A stretch of 64,000 nt of DNA from Branchiostoma lanceolatum (lineage: Eukaryota; Chordata; Leptocardii; Amphioxiformes; Branchiostomatidae). Shown here one piece after another: positions 1 through 14,600 of the stretch. Position 1 is the stretch's first letter; each line of letters starts with the position of its first letter. The notes under the pieces were generated by a model, which worked only from the letters and a program-made list of their open reading frames with translations, was not told where the DNA came from and did no database searches. Both the position numbers and the translations under genes were made by a program. The DNA lies in assembly GCF_035083965.1 (NCBI RefSeq), contig NC_089723.1, forward strand, positions 31,995,193-32,059,192, written 5' to 3'.

Positions 1-100
1 TGATAATATTTAATGGGAGTTTCTTCTGAATGGTAAAAGAACCATTTTGGATGCAAAATGTAGAATCTGTTTGGAGTTTCAGCTTGTTTTCTTTCCCTAG

Positions 101-1609
101 GTGTGTATGGAGAAGCTTCGGATGGGCATGCCACTCCTGGATGAGGACTTTGTCAGAAGAGGAGGTACATGTTACATCATACTAACATGGAAGATTAATT
201 GGCTCCAACTTGTTAAAATGATACACAGCTTTGTGCAGTGACGCCATCTAGTGGTGAAATGAAGTATTGCAGTGTTATTTTCGAAACCCCAGAGGTGCTT
301 TTTATGTTGGCTGTTGGACAGAGATGATCAAATGGTATGTTGGATAACAGTAAATATTAAGGATGAAAACAGCTGAAGGCATCATAAATAACACACAATC
401 TAAGGGTGTACAAAATGAATATTTAAATCTGATGGTATCGGTAGTGACATTATTTGTACCCCAAGTAGCTCTTGTGGTACATTGTTTGTTTGTATGATAA
501 ACAACAGTCATGATAGTATCATGCTCCTCTGATGAAACAACCCATGATTGCAGATGATGAGGACCAAGCTGATGAGGCAGGTGCAGGTGCAGATACAGGT
601 GCGGGTGCAGACAGTGACTCAGACTCCGGTGCCCAGCCGCAATCACAACCGGGCCCCAGCCAGTCTCCCGGTCTGACCGCAGAACAGCGTGAGAAGATGG
701 AGCAGAACAGACGCCTGGCGGAGGAGCGCAGGAAAGCCCGGCTCCAGGCCTTACAGCAGGCCCAGGAAGATGGTAGGGAACGAAAAGCTATGATTTGATT
801 CAACATGTTTTATTGATCATTTCATTATTGCTTGATCGGATTTGTACCTGGATTTGTGCCACGCACAGTTAACAGGTCCTAGTCTTGCTAGACTGACTGA
901 GTGATAGCTCATTATTACAACTTCGAAACTAGGGCATTACAAGGAAAACAAATTGACCCTGATGTAAGATATAGTTGAACCAAAAATATGGTTGAACCAA
1001 AGCTAAAAAATTACCTTAAATTTGTGCGTTTATGATACCTATGGTTTTTAATGTCAACTCCACTTCAATTTGCAATTGAGTACCAAATTAAAGGAATAAA
1101 TATGTCTGTTGTTGGCAGGTGGGTGTTCATCCAGGTAAAGCTTTATTTTTTTTAATTTTTCAGCTGTCCCAGGACCCAGTAGTGCTCCAGACCATGACAG
1201 TCCCACCATGGACACCTCACACTCCTCTGAAGAAGACTTTACTTCCAACAAAGTGCCCGACGACCTCAATCAGGACATACAAAAGCCAGCAGAGAACATG
1301 GAGCAGGAATCTGGGTCAGAAACATTTCCGGGTACACCAGACTCTCCCTCACAGCCTGCACCCAAAGAGGTCAGCAAAGAAGCTAATTTACATGTATCCC
1401 ACAACAATGCACCAGATACCAATGGTGCTCCAGAGCCTGATGATTCAAATGAGGGAAACAGTCCTAGTTTGGAGGACAAGACTAAGAGCCTGAGTATACC
1501 GCCGGATGAGAACCTACAAACTGTAGGTGAAAACAACACTGTAGACCAGGAACCAGTACAAGCTAATGGGTCAAAGGAACCGGCATCTTCAGATGATGAG
1601 GATCTGTGA
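101..1609 (+). CDS. TIPIN: TIMELESS-interacting protein, C-terminal part (5' end outside window)
   Basis: TIPIN partners TIMELESS in the replication-fork protection complex and helps S-phase checkpoint signalling through RPA-coated DNA. Three coding exons are visible: 101-164, 554-772 and 1164-1609, with GT-AG borders and matching phases; upstream exons lie before the window. The first exon encodes the end of the conserved Swi3 core (MEKLRMGMPLLDEDFVRR). The second exon holds an acidic Ser/Asp stretch and then the block LTAEQREKMEQNRRLAEERR. That block matches the known RPA32-binding helix of TIPIN, a motif type shared with SMARCAL1. The last exon is an acidic, Ser/Pro-rich tail ending in SSDDEDL and TGA. 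The identity rests on these two conserved blocks. TIPIN is tail-to-tail with DIS3L, as in human. Confidence 0.9.
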
Positions 1610-2663
1610 TGCCCTTGTATGTAAAGATAAGATGTTTCTGTAGCAGGAAAATCTTTGTTCAAAAGTTATCATAGAAGTTGTAGCAGGGCTGTCTCCAGCT
1701 TAAATTTTTTTTCTGACCCACTCATTGTTTGGGAGCCCAAACCATGTTTCATCAATTTCATGTCAAGAAGTTAAAAATATTTTGGACGGACAAGGTGAAA
1801 TTTTTGTTGTCACAACAAACAAACAAAAATTCCATCTCGAGACATAGGAACGGGTCCTGGAGAGTGAAGACAGCCCTAAGTTTTAGTCAATCAGTCTTAT
1901 TGTTTTCATAAAGTTGCAGAAATGATCTCTCATTATGTTTTCCTTACCGGAGTATAACTTTTGTAGAAATTACAAGGCACTTAATTGGTACCTAAACTAC
2001 TTGTCCCTTGACAGTGAAGTTGACAAGAGATGATACTTTCAAGCCTTGAATACACTGGATGTAATAGAAGGAGGCCTCTATTTAATTCAGACTGGAAAAG
2101 GATTTGATTTGCAACTGCCAATGATTTGTTGTTCCATATGTTTCAAGACCAAGATGTAAAATTCTGTGAAGGAAGTTGTAAATAACACTGTTCCAAAAAG
2201 CTTTCCTGTTGATGTTGTTGGGCAATTTTTCCATCGCTGCCTTATTCAGAACTTTCTGGTGTGGACAAATGTTCACAACTACCTCCTCAAACATTCTACT
2301 TGTATGTGCTGTCTGGCACACAGGAAAACTTATGTGAACAGCCAGTATATGATAATATGTTGAAACATAAATACTGACAAATAAGGAATTAAAAAATGTT
2401 GATTAACCATTGTCTTTTGCATAAGTAAGTCTCAAGACACGGCACTACAGTTGGTAGATTTTCCAGATTAGCAAACTTTATTCAGTCACATTCTTATAGT
2501 AGGTTACATGCATTTATGTACAGTCACAAGTGAACAAACTTCAATCTCTATTTATGTACATCCTTGGATTTTCTCCACCTGTAGAGCATAAAACTATAGA
2601 AAACCCTTCACCAGCACTAGTATTGCTTTGATTCTTTTACATATGTATGGAGTAGAATCTAGG
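1610..2663. other. Convergent interval between TIPIN and DIS3L (3' UTRs)
   Basis: No gene is recognised here. About 1690-1880 carries a degenerate dispersed repeat; a related copy lies on the minus strand near 59590-59740. An ATTAAA at about 2388 could serve TIPIN. On the minus strand an AATAAA (2477-2482 on plus, read TTTATT) lies about 190 nt past the DIS3L stop and is its probable poly(A) signal. Confidence 0.5.
2477..2482 (-). terminator. Probable DIS3L poly(A) signal AATAAA
   Basis: A canonical AATAAA on the minus strand about 190 nt downstream of the DIS3L stop codon, the first such hexamer after the stop. Cleavage is inferred at about 2450-2465. Confidence 0.6.
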
Positions 2664-5600
2664 TCATGCTTCAGCCAGACTCATTTCACGAAACACCTCC
2701 ATGAGACCGTACAGGGTGTCACATGACCTGGACTGTCCGTATTCACACAGCAGCTCAGGAAACTCACTCCCCATGGCGGCAGTCATGTCATGAGAACCCT
2801 GTGAGGTAGAGATGTCTGTAGAACTGCTCTTCACTTCCTGCAAAAAACAAAAGCAATTTGATGATGAAGTGTTTTCATTTTGCTTCACTGTGGTAGTAGT
2901 AGTAGTACTGTATCCAGTATTTGATTACACTGCTGCTGGGTTCCCTGACACGGCTTGACAGCAGTCGGCTAGTATTCACACCACGCTTCCAAGCGGCTCT
3001 GTCCAGTGGGTCCACGCTAGTGAGTCTGCACACCTTAATGTCCTTTCTGATGCACTCTAACCAAGACTTCATCGGTCTACCTCTGTTGCCTGGTAAATGC
3101 AGTTTTCACTGACATGGGGTTTTAAGGGTTTGTATATAAATTGCAGCTAGTGTGCTGAAAATGAAAATTGACGATGACCCAAGTGTTAACTCAGCTTACC
3201 TTCACTACATCAGTTCTAGCTGGTGCTGAGCTTTCACCCTTGACCCTCTCAAGGTCAGGTTTGTAGGGTTTGGCTGCCACCAATGTGAAGGTCAATGTTT
3301 GTGGATGGGCACGTGACTTGTGTAGGGACAACCTCACCTGGAAAATAACAACAGGCATGATTTCTCTCGGGCTACTAAAAGATTTACTGAATTTTTCCTC
3401 CAGTTATGAACAACAAGAAGTTGTTAGGCCCATACCTGATCTCAACTTATTCTAGGATACTGTTTTGTGAGCATAAATCACATGGAACTAGCAATACACA
3501 AGTAAGACTAAGAGAAGGCTCCCCCAAAAATGTAGTACCATTACACGGTGCTTACAGTAAGATGCTGGAAGAGTCTAAAGGTTGTGGACCCCTTCGTTGA
3601 CTGTACGACGACCTCAAACTGCTTTCTAGTAAGTGTGCCTGGAAAGAAAAAGCTCATTGACATTAACTGGTCAACAGAAGAATTGATCCATACATTTGGA
3701 GCTGGTTCAAAACATCACACGAAAAGGCAACAGCAAATCAACGTTCAAAGGAATAAGACGAAAATCAGTTGATAAACAACTCACTGAGAGCTGCCACCCT
3801 TACCTGATGTGTTTGACACTGTCCCATCCTTCTCTACACACACCACCAGTCCATCCCTGTCCTTCAGATACAAGGGCCCCTTTACTCCATACCTGAAAGG
3901 GGAAAATTTCTTGCTAGAATTTTGTGACACACTGACTCAGTGACTGGTGACAATCTTCCAAGTCTATATCTAATAAAATTATGACCAAATCTATGAACAG
4001 ATGAGACCTGTAAGATATGAGACTCATAAAATAAATAACTCACTTTGGTACAAAGACGAGGACCCCGTTGGCTCTGAGAGAGAAGATGACAGCATCTGCC
4101 GTGCAGCACTCATCCTCGGGGTCCTTGTCCTTAAAGTACAAGGCCTGGAACAGCTCAGTGGATGACCTTTGGGCGTGCTGGGAAGCCTACAGGAAGATGT
4201 CAGTGAGGTGAAAAAAAAGCATGACATACATGTACATTGTGTAGAATGATGTGTAATGCTGGGGTTTGCAGCACAAGAAGTAATATGTGTTGGTACAAAC
4301 AATACGAATTGTTCCTATTCCAGTTCTAAATGTTTACTCTCCAAGCAAAGGTTCGGCTCCAGCTGTCTTTTGATGTGTTTTAAGGTGTTTTTATCGGGCT
4401 TTCTATTTTGTCCTGCTTTTTTTATGTTGCCAAGCCATATGGCACCAAAAACGCCTAAAAACACGTCAAAACCAGCTGGAGCCGAACCTATACTTGGAGA
4501 GTACTAAAATGTTAACCTATCAATAATGACTAAGTACGGCTAGCTACAAGACTGCTAGCTACAACAAGTAACTGTTCAGTTTATCCTTGATTAATGATTG
4601 TCCGTGAGCACAAACCCACCCTGTTGCGGTTGTTGATGTGCTGACTGAGCTCCTCCAACTCCTGGTTTTTGACGACCCCAGCTGACCTCTCGTCCTCCAC
4701 ACCTATGGCAGCCAGCAGCAGTCTGTGCACCTGGTGGGTGGGATTGTATTTTTTTGCCTTGTTTTGAAGCTTTATGCTATAGACACATTTGTGCTCATGT
4801 AATACAGAAAGTGAGTTAATTTTAAAAAAAAATTTACATCCAAAATCATTGTCATGGGATTTTAAGGGTTTGTACACCAAATGCAGCTACTATGCATGAA
4901 AGTTGACAAGGACCCAAGTACCAACATTTTTCAATGAAGGTCATGTCTGTACAATGTGTATCTGCCAAAAATATGAGCATACTCACAATTACATCAGCAT
5001 ATCTCCTGATAGGGGAGGTGAAGTGTGTGTACTGATCAAGAGCCAAGCCTACATGAAGAAAACAGAGGAACAAACATATCAAGTTAGTACATCATAGTGA
5101 TAGTAGCATGTACTCTTAAGTGTGACAATGCTGACTGTTATATCTAATCTCCCTGTGTCCCATCAAAGGAATGAAGAACATTTCTGCTGTTTCTGACATC
5201 AACATAAAGATATAAAAAACAGTGGCTCAGTTTTGTGTGGAGTGATAAGTTGGCCTCTACACTCACCATAGTGAAAGTACTGATCCCTGGGCAGAGATCC
5301 TGTAGAGAAGTACTGGGCATTGGCCATGGCCTGGGTCGCAAGGGTCCTTAAGAGCTACATGAAGAACAAATGAAGTAACGCTTGGAACCATTAATTCGAC
5401 ACCTTTACGCCAACGCACCATTTTATGTAAATCAACAAGCGGACTTAAGAGTATTTCGGTAATCATTGACTGTATCGTGTACGTTGTTTTTGCCGCAATT
5501 GATACATGTGCGTCACTCTTCCAAATCATTGACATATCTCGGAAAAATTACGTCTTCAACATAGGACACGATATGACGGCGCCTTGCGTAATCTGTTCCA

Positions 5601-8600
5601 AACGAACCATTAATCCGACAATATACAACAATGTCGCTGTTTACCGATAATTTTAATAGTCAGAACAACGGTTATTTCCTAATTTCTCTGTCAACCAACG
5701 GCCACTTACACTAGTTACTATAGGCGCCACATGTCACAGTCGGTACGCCCCCGATGCACTCAAGATACTGCGGTCAAAATAAATAGTCCTGAAAAACATC
5801 GTCCTACGGCAGACCCGTTCTTATGTTCCATTGCACTGTCGTGGCTATTATAAACCTTGAGGTCTGATACTTAAGCCTGCTACAGCTATCGAAATGCGAG
5901 TAACTAACGTTTGCTTGCACTACTGCCCGGTAAACAAAAATATATGCCAGGCGGAAACGGAAACTATCCTAACACAGGTCATCGGCCTGTACCAAGCGAA
6001 CATCAATGCGGTATATATATAGAGGGGAGTACGACTCTCGTGTGTCGCTATCGTCTTAGCCGCTGTTGGGATGTATGTTCCGGAAATATGAAAATAACTC
6101 GTGTCTTTTATAAAGAATGCAAAAGCTTTACTTTTGCATTAATTGCTGCCAAAATTCAATTATTTTATAGTATAACCTTGTCATTAGCATGCTAAACCCG
6201 TAGTGAGACGGTTGGTATGGTCTTCAATACCTGTTTGCACTAGCTTGCACGTGGCTCCGTACTTTTACATTTCAAAATAGGGGAAAATAGAAAGAGTAGT
6301 TAATTTGTTGACGTCGGTTACTATTTCCAATTGCTGATGACCTGTAAACACTTGTTGGACATGTCTATTTAATAAATCCAAGACAGGAAAGGGGAAAAAT
6401 GAATAAATGAATAAATATAAATGATCTGCATCGTCTGCTATTGCTCACGTGATCACCCGTATGATTCTCGGAATATTCAAAATGGCGGTTTCCGAAGACG
6501 CGATCGCAAAGCCAAAGGATAATTCGCGCTTTGTTTGGATCAAGGACAAAACTAGACTTATTTGCTGTTATTGACGGACATATTGTTTATTCCTCTTTTG
6601 ATCGATACAAGTATAGATATGTAATGTGATGATATGAAGAAGAAAATGTCGACATTATGACGATGTGTTGCCGCTGCTCCCTCTCCCATGACATACATAA
6701 CGTTAAAACAAACGGTTCGTAAATTGACGACCTCGTCATTGCAAAGTTTGATCTTCATGAACTTACGACTGTACCTTTTTGACATCAGTACTTAACTCGT
6801 ATTGGAATGCAATTAACAGTTTTTGCATCAACCTGCTGAATCTTGATTGGCAAGCCAATACTTAAAAGTGTCGAATTAAAAGGGTGTCGAATTAATGGTT
6901 CCTAGCGTTAAATGACATTTAGTTCCATCAGCATTGTTAGTATTTCTTTGAATGAGTCATACAACTAGTCCAGATCAGTGCATTTATTAGTTATACAGAT
7001 TGGTTGAAAAATGAAATGACGGAAGTAACGGTACCTTGTTTACAACAGGGTCATCCTTGCTGACACACTTGTCCAGAGACTCTGCTAGAGCTTTGTTAGA
7101 GCTGCATATGTACGATTGGTGGAAAAAATAAAAATCACATATTTTCATATTTTTTAACCCTTTGTGTAATATTTCACTGATGTTGGTGATATTGATGTCT
7201 ACAACAATTTTGCAAAACATTTCTGAAGAAATTTAGGGTATTGTGGCAAAGATGGACATACTGTTTATTGTTGACCGTAAACATAACTACCAGTCCAGTC
7301 GAGTTAACACCCATCACACTGCATACCTAGTGTCTATGGAGAAGCCCTGAGCCTTGGCACACTCCACCAGACTCTCAAAGTGCTCCTGTCTGGGCAGGGG
7401 ATGATGTCTCAACTGGGGTGGACAAAAGCAGAAATATTTTGCATACTTCCATAACCTTCACTAAAATAAAAGCCAGATTACATATTTATGAGAGCCTTGT
7501 TATATCTTGTAACGCACACAAAGACACAGACACAGACACAGACACAGACACACAACACACACAACACAACAAGATCAAGGATACATACATTGAGCGTAGG
7601 CCAAACAGAAAAGAACGGCTTTCCTCACCAGGGCATTGTTAGGAAATGCTTCTGCTATCCTCTTGGCAACCCAGTGGTTGGCAAATATCATGCACTCCGC
7701 TACCGTCTCGTGGACTGCTAGTGGCTGTGGAAACAGAACAACTATGAAAATTGTAGCACTAGGTAGACTAGAGAGAGAAACAAAATCTGCATCCAAAAAA
7801 AGATTGGCAATGCTCCTACTAGCATCACAATGTCATACATATCCTCAGTGATCAGTTTCCAACTGTCTCATGGACTGCTAACGGCTGTAGACACAAAATA
7901 ACATTACACTTTACACTGCTATTCTATATCAAAAATTACAAGACAATACACAGTGGAACGCCAGGTAGACAAGCTGATGTTGAGGATCACTCAACATTAC
8001 AATTTCACTGCTGAAAAATGTTGATTGCTATGAAAGATGTAGCACTAAACAGACCAGAGAAGCAAAACTTGTATTCTAAAAAGGATTAGAATGTATTCTA
8101 AGTTCCGAAAATAATTTCATCAGGTTGGTAGAACATAGGATATTTGGAGTTTCTTGTAACACAACGAAGGTGTCTGACAGACACTGAAACGTCAGCAGGT
8201 GAGATTACCTGGTTGTGTTAAAAGAAACTCCAAATATCCTGTATTCTTAGTGCTTAATGTAATTAACTGACCTGTTTTGGCACAAGTTTCTCGATCTCCT
8301 TGCTGTCACCCAGCTGGACCTGTACCTCCACCCCCTCCAGTTCCAGACCCCCCTCCCGCAGCCTCCCTGCCCGCAGGTGGTCAGCGATGTCCATCAGACT
8401 GTCCACTGCCCAGAAGATCTGCTCCAGCCTTCAGGGAAAAGTGCAAATTAAAGTAAGTGTTGTTTGACAACAGCAGCATCCTATATTAACTGAACTATGT
8501 ATTGATTTGAAAATACACGGTGGTCAAAAAGGCCTTGATTTTTCCTCACTTGTAAAGCATGCATATTGATGAGCAATCGATGTCAATCACCCCTGTCACT

Positions 8601-11600
8601 ACTGGTAACAGTAGCTGATTGGTTCACGCCTTTGCAGGCGGGAACTAGATTTGTTTTCGTTGCACGAAGCCGAGCACGATTTTGCCCGCGAACTTGTCCT
8701 TTTCAAATGCACGCCTTGTCTCCGCCCCTATTGTTCTCTGGTTAACCCATTAACAATACCCCAGCTTTCATTTCAATCATTCCCACGCTCAAGCTTCATA
8801 CCTCCTTGTTCATACTAACACCACCGTTTCAATTATTTCTTAGCTATATTTTAGTCTATCCTACCACACAAAACGCCCAAACTAAGGCGATAAAGAAATC
8901 GCAGTTCCCGAAATAATTCACCGTAATTCTCGGCCGAGGGTTCTAGATTATATGCGCAACCGCCGGAGACGCCGCAGAACCCGCCGTTATGATAAACAAA
9001 ACCCCGGCCTTTACTCCGTACATTACTTTCTTAAACAGAAAGACACTCAGAATTAACAAATAGAATTCGAATAGTTCATAGATGAAGTCGAATATTTTCA
9101 TTGTAAACAAATACATTGAATTTTACCACATACAGAGACCCCAAAACGTAGCACTCACCTTGATACATTTGCGTGTTTGACAAGAACTGGTGTACCGACG
9201 TGTCTGGCGCTGTCCTACACAGCGACTCAATACTAGTAATCACACCCTACGTTTTCCGATTTTAAAACGCTTTCTTTCTAATATCAAACTCCTTCTCGTC
9301 ATTTTTGTACTAGAACGCGGTCTAAAAACCGTAATTCAATACGCGTGGTAACGTTAACAGCGCACACGCCAGCGTTTGATGTGCCGAATGTGTCGGCTTG
9401 TGCTGACACTAAAAACTTCCTGGTAGCAAAAAAATGGTGCATTCCTATACAAAGGAGATGTACGTTGTATGAAAATATGCATGAGTAAATCAAGGAGTAA
9501 ATCAACTGCTGGGGAAATACGGAAGAGATCAGAGTGTGATTGTTTGACAGCAGAAATGGATTTTCCTTTGTTCTACAAACCGACGCCATGTTCTGGTTTC
9601 TTCAGATAACACACTTGCGGGTCTTATTCGTGAATTTTTTTACATTATTTTACCCACGTGTATCTCAATCACCAAGGGTACAGTTCAGGCGTCTTTTTAT
9701 TAGAAATTGATCGAGGTTTCTGTCTCTACGAACTCTCGCGGCCTGGTCGATACAATGTTTCACTAGTTTCCTATGCTGAGACAAAATTTTTGATGAAATT
9801 GTGAAGTACTTTTTGGACGATGGCATAATGCTTACTCGATTTATTTTACAGTACCAACAAGAAACTTGAAAAATTAACTACATTTTGAGAGGACTTGGTG
9901 AGAATTCGAATGTGTACATTGAGCTCGTTGGTAGTTGAAATTCGCGGGTAATTATCTCGCTTGGTCCGGGCGACAAATACAATGGAGGTATTTCGCACTC
10001 ATTTGCATCTGGATTAACCGCCCCAGAACAGACGCTAGCGAAGTACTGTGATCTTTTCCGACAAGCTCATTATCTTTCCAGAACATAACCATTCTTCCAC
10101 GTGAAATTCAAAATAAAGCGTGCGATTCGTATTTTGGGCGATATCTCCCGATACCAACGCTAGAATTCGACAAAAAAACAACCATCCGAAAGCCAACAAT
10201 CTGGCCGCCATCTTGAAAAAAAATCATAATATTCTATTGGGCCGATGGGGAACTATGGGAGAAGACGTTCCAAAAAATTAGCGAAATAAATCAAAATCTC
10301 TCAGACATCAAAAACTACTCAATAGAAATTGGATTCAAAGTTCCGAAAGTCTAAAATATGTATAAAACTATTGTTTACTACGTAAATTAGACCAAAAAGT
10401 CCATAGGTTCAAAGTTCAATGACCGAAAACAACCTATACATACACGCAACAAACGCGGGTAATTTGAAGCGCCGTGTTCGCGGTCAACTCTTATATTATA
10501 CAGATTTTCAAAGCGAACTAATGTAGTTTGCGTATGCATATATATTTTTCTTAGTGCGATAATCAGATCATGCGTTATTTTGAGCAAGATTTGTGTTGTT
10601 GTTATTTTACACCGCCCAGCTCATGGCACCCCCGCTTGTGGGCGGGAAACTTTTGCATAACAACGCTGACAGATCCATAGCAACGAGACCACCGTGTATG
10701 CTACCAAGTACTTTTAAGCGCTAGAAGAAAAGTGACCTACATTGTATTCCTTGGAGAGGTACTGTCACCTTAGGACAGTATGGAAACACCCTTTTTTTAG
10801 AGAAGAGGTAAGCAATGTTGCCTAGGACAAGACCACATACAGAAATGGACAGAAAGGAGGAGACTAACCTGTTCCTGGCAGTGTCAGTATCAAGCTCCTG
10901 CAGTTCTGGGATACTCTGGATCAACTCCTCTTCTGGTTTCCTGTCATGTACAGCCTGGGCTGCCTGCAACAATAAATACGTCTGGACTAAAAACTCTTTT
11001 TAGTTGTTTGTGTAACAAATTGTCATACCAGGTCTACATGTACATATAGAAGTCAAGAATGTTGTCGCTATGTTCCGTAGGTAAACATCATTTCCTTCAC
11101 TGATGAAAAGTGTCAGGTCGACACTTCAAATATCTGAAAATAAAATGCGGTAATCCAGTGGTATAGATCAATTACAATTTTATTCTTCAATTTACTGGAT
11201 GACTTATATTCTCAAACGTAGGCCTACATGTAGTTAAGAAAATTTTTATCTCCAAACTCACCTCATAGAACATCTTGTATGCAGACCTGATGATAGTCCT
11301 GCCGTACCAAACATCGAGCACCTCGTAGTTGTTGTCCAGTTCCCACAGAACACTCATGGCATATCTGTGGTGGAACAAATGTACAATGTACAAGCAAGGA
11401 AGTCCTTGGTACAAGGTTTGAAATAGACTTAATATAGACTTAATAGCTTGGCTTAATATAGTTCAAATCCAGCCATAACTAAGTCCCTCTTTAAAAGTCT
11501 ACGAATTAAAGATCTTGAAATTGTGTCCCATTTGCAAATATGCTTTTATGAAATATCTGCCAAAATCCATAGGATATCTTTATGGACAGGAGACACTGTT

Positions 11601-14600
11601 CTCAAAACAAAATCATACACACCTGTCAACACTTCCGAGTAGAGAGCAAAGGTCAGCACTGAGGATGCTGGGTAACATGTCGTACCGCCTGTCTGCAAGG
11701 TAGACTGTAGTAGCCCTGAAAAATACACCAGATCCTATCTGATCAACATCATTGAAACATTTGCACCTTAAATCGAGAATTTTTAGCATTTTCCTCACAG
11801 GAGAAAATGTATTTCTCACAACACTCAGAAATCAACCCAATGGTGGCTGTACATGTAGATGATGGTAGCACACTTTCAACTGTACAAATTAAACTGTTTG
11901 AAAACCACTGATGAAGCCCTTACCTGGCCTTGGCCTCCAGGTCTGTGAGTGAGTTTGGCCTGACAAAGTACGTAACATCAGCAATATGGACTCCTAACTC
12001 AAGATGGCCATTTGGTAGCTTCCTATATTGGACAAAAGAAATAAAAAAGCATAATGATATCATTTATCTGTCATATGACATGACTGGAGGCTTTTTGCAT
12101 TCATGAAACAAACACAGCAACATTCTGACCATTTTTCTGAATATCAAAAAAAGCATCATACAATGATTGTACACCTGATGGACAGTGTGTCATCTACATC
12201 TTCACAGCCAACTGGGTCGATACTGAAGATGAGGTGGGTGTGTCTCAGGTCCCGTCTCCTAGCAACCTCCTCCGGCTGCATGACCCAGGGACTCTCCTCT
12301 GTGTTTGTGGGAAGTTCCTTCACCTGAGCAGTTGAACATCATACCATTTACAGATCAAGGATATCAAACATTAGCATTTCCTATTGCAGACATGAAGCAT
12401 ACTGATAAATGCATATGGTACTAATCTAAAGACTTTAAGAACTGGGTCTGAGTATTCAACATTATAAGAGAATATTTATAAACATTCTTAAATATTCTTA
12501 AATATTCTCTTACAATGTTGAATACTCAGACAAAATTGTAACAGTGCATTATACTATGCTGCATTTCTGATATATTTATCTCTGCTGCAAATGTATCTTG
12601 TGTTTATCTCAGATGGAATTGGTAAGAAGAAACCTACCATATGAGGAAGTCATTCTAACAGCTACAATCACAGTGGTAGCATCTCAACAGAGAGAGGGAA
12701 AGACATAAAGAGGAAACCCAGACAGGTCAAGTTTAAGTTGAGACAGTTGCTGTTCTCCTCACCTGGCCCTCGGAGAAGGGTGCTACAGAGATGCTGTTTT
12801 CCACCAGCAGTGCAGCCGTCTCTGTCTCCAGGTCTCCACTCGGACCCAGCGACCGCACAAAGTGGCCGTTAGGGTACTGGGAGTCCGCCTCCCAGGAGTC
12901 AATCCTCACTACAATTCTGTCAGGGATAAAACTCAAAATGTACAATCATCACCTCAAAAAAGATTCCGTTCAAAGTATGAAATTCATGCATAATGTACTT
13001 ACTTAGTCTGTCAAACTTACTTCAAAAGAACGACTGAAGAAGGTATAGAATGCTGACATTTTTCAAATCATCTGGACGAAAGCCTCCAACATCTGAATGA
13101 TGCTATTCCCACCTGTGATCCTTGAGCTGATCTGCCTGTCTGGTACTGATCCTGATCTTTGGGATTCTGTAGTCATAGGGGATCACCAGCAACTGTAAGG
13201 AATTGTAGATACATCTGTGTTATCAAAAGCCTTTTGTCGCAGATAGAAGGACAGGTTTACCATTTGAATTACAAATGACTCGATAAGCATGAGCCAAGTC
13301 CCCACTTTTCCAGGGTTCTTCTTCTGACCCTGGGTTTCTTCATCCTCAGCAAAGCTGCAGACGTAATCCCTCCAGTTTCTCTGCATCACTGCTACAACTT
13401 TTCCTGTGGGCATCACGCTTTTCGACTCCTCTTCTGCTTCACTACTCACACCTACAAATACATGTATACACAAATACATCATGATTACATAGAAATAAAA
13501 AAATATGACTTGTTTACACAGAGAAATATTGTTCGGTAAAGATGTATTTTCTGCACTGCAACAAAAGTAAGGAATAGAAAGAGAAGGCTGCCCATGACAA
13601 TACTGCATACTAGTAGGTTTGGACACCATCTTTAGATTGATGCTTTTCCCTCACCTTCAGTATTGTCTGTGATGGCAGTAGAACGACCTTTCCACTCTGA
13701 CCTGGGCAGCAGCTCCACTGCTACTGTGTCACCATGGACAGCACGGTTCCTACCAAGGATACCAGACAGATCTTTTCAATGCTTACAGTCATTATCTTCC
13801 TCCATCTACATGTAGTGTCAATATACATTTGTGCTCATAAAAGGAAAGGAAAACAAAACAGAAACAGCTGCAATATCAATACAATTTCTATTCAGGCTCA
13901 CAACAAAACTGGCAAAACTTGACTGGAAAGTTTGCAAGATATTATCCCAAAAAGATGGCAGATTTGATTAATAAATACTTCAGAAAAACAAACTTCTTTA
14001 TAAGAGCAGCATATGTAAGGAAACTATTGTCCTACCTGAGAGCGGTGCCAACAACAATGACATCTGTGTGAAGCTCAACATCTTTCCCACCTGAAGAACT
14101 GGAATATAAAAAAAATTCTTAACACTATATAACTGCATGGTCTTTCATTTGTGCAATTCACCTGTCCAACAGTAAAATTTCCAAACGTCTAAATCAATTG
14201 TATGAAACAGTCATCTTATTTGTATCCAGAAACATCTTGATTGTGTGGAATCACTTCTCCTCCTTTTTAATTAAGCAAATAAAATCCATTTTATTCAAAC
14301 AAATAAAATCATTATTACCTGGATGTCAAACCTTCATCAATGTAATAAAATCATTACATCTTAATCATCATTTACAGTATATCTATCTTGTTCAACATTT
14401 ACTCTAGAGTAAGGACCATGTAGAGGAGCTACATTGTAGTCTGTTGTTCTTAAGTGCACTGTTGCAAAGCCTAGCACATCACTGAAAGTAAACCTAACAT
14501 GAAGTCCGTCCCCACACCTTGACATCCTGACGAAGGCCTCCTGCTGTGCCCTGTGTTTGTTGACCTGCAGGTTTCCCCTGAGGTACCGTCCAGACTTGAT

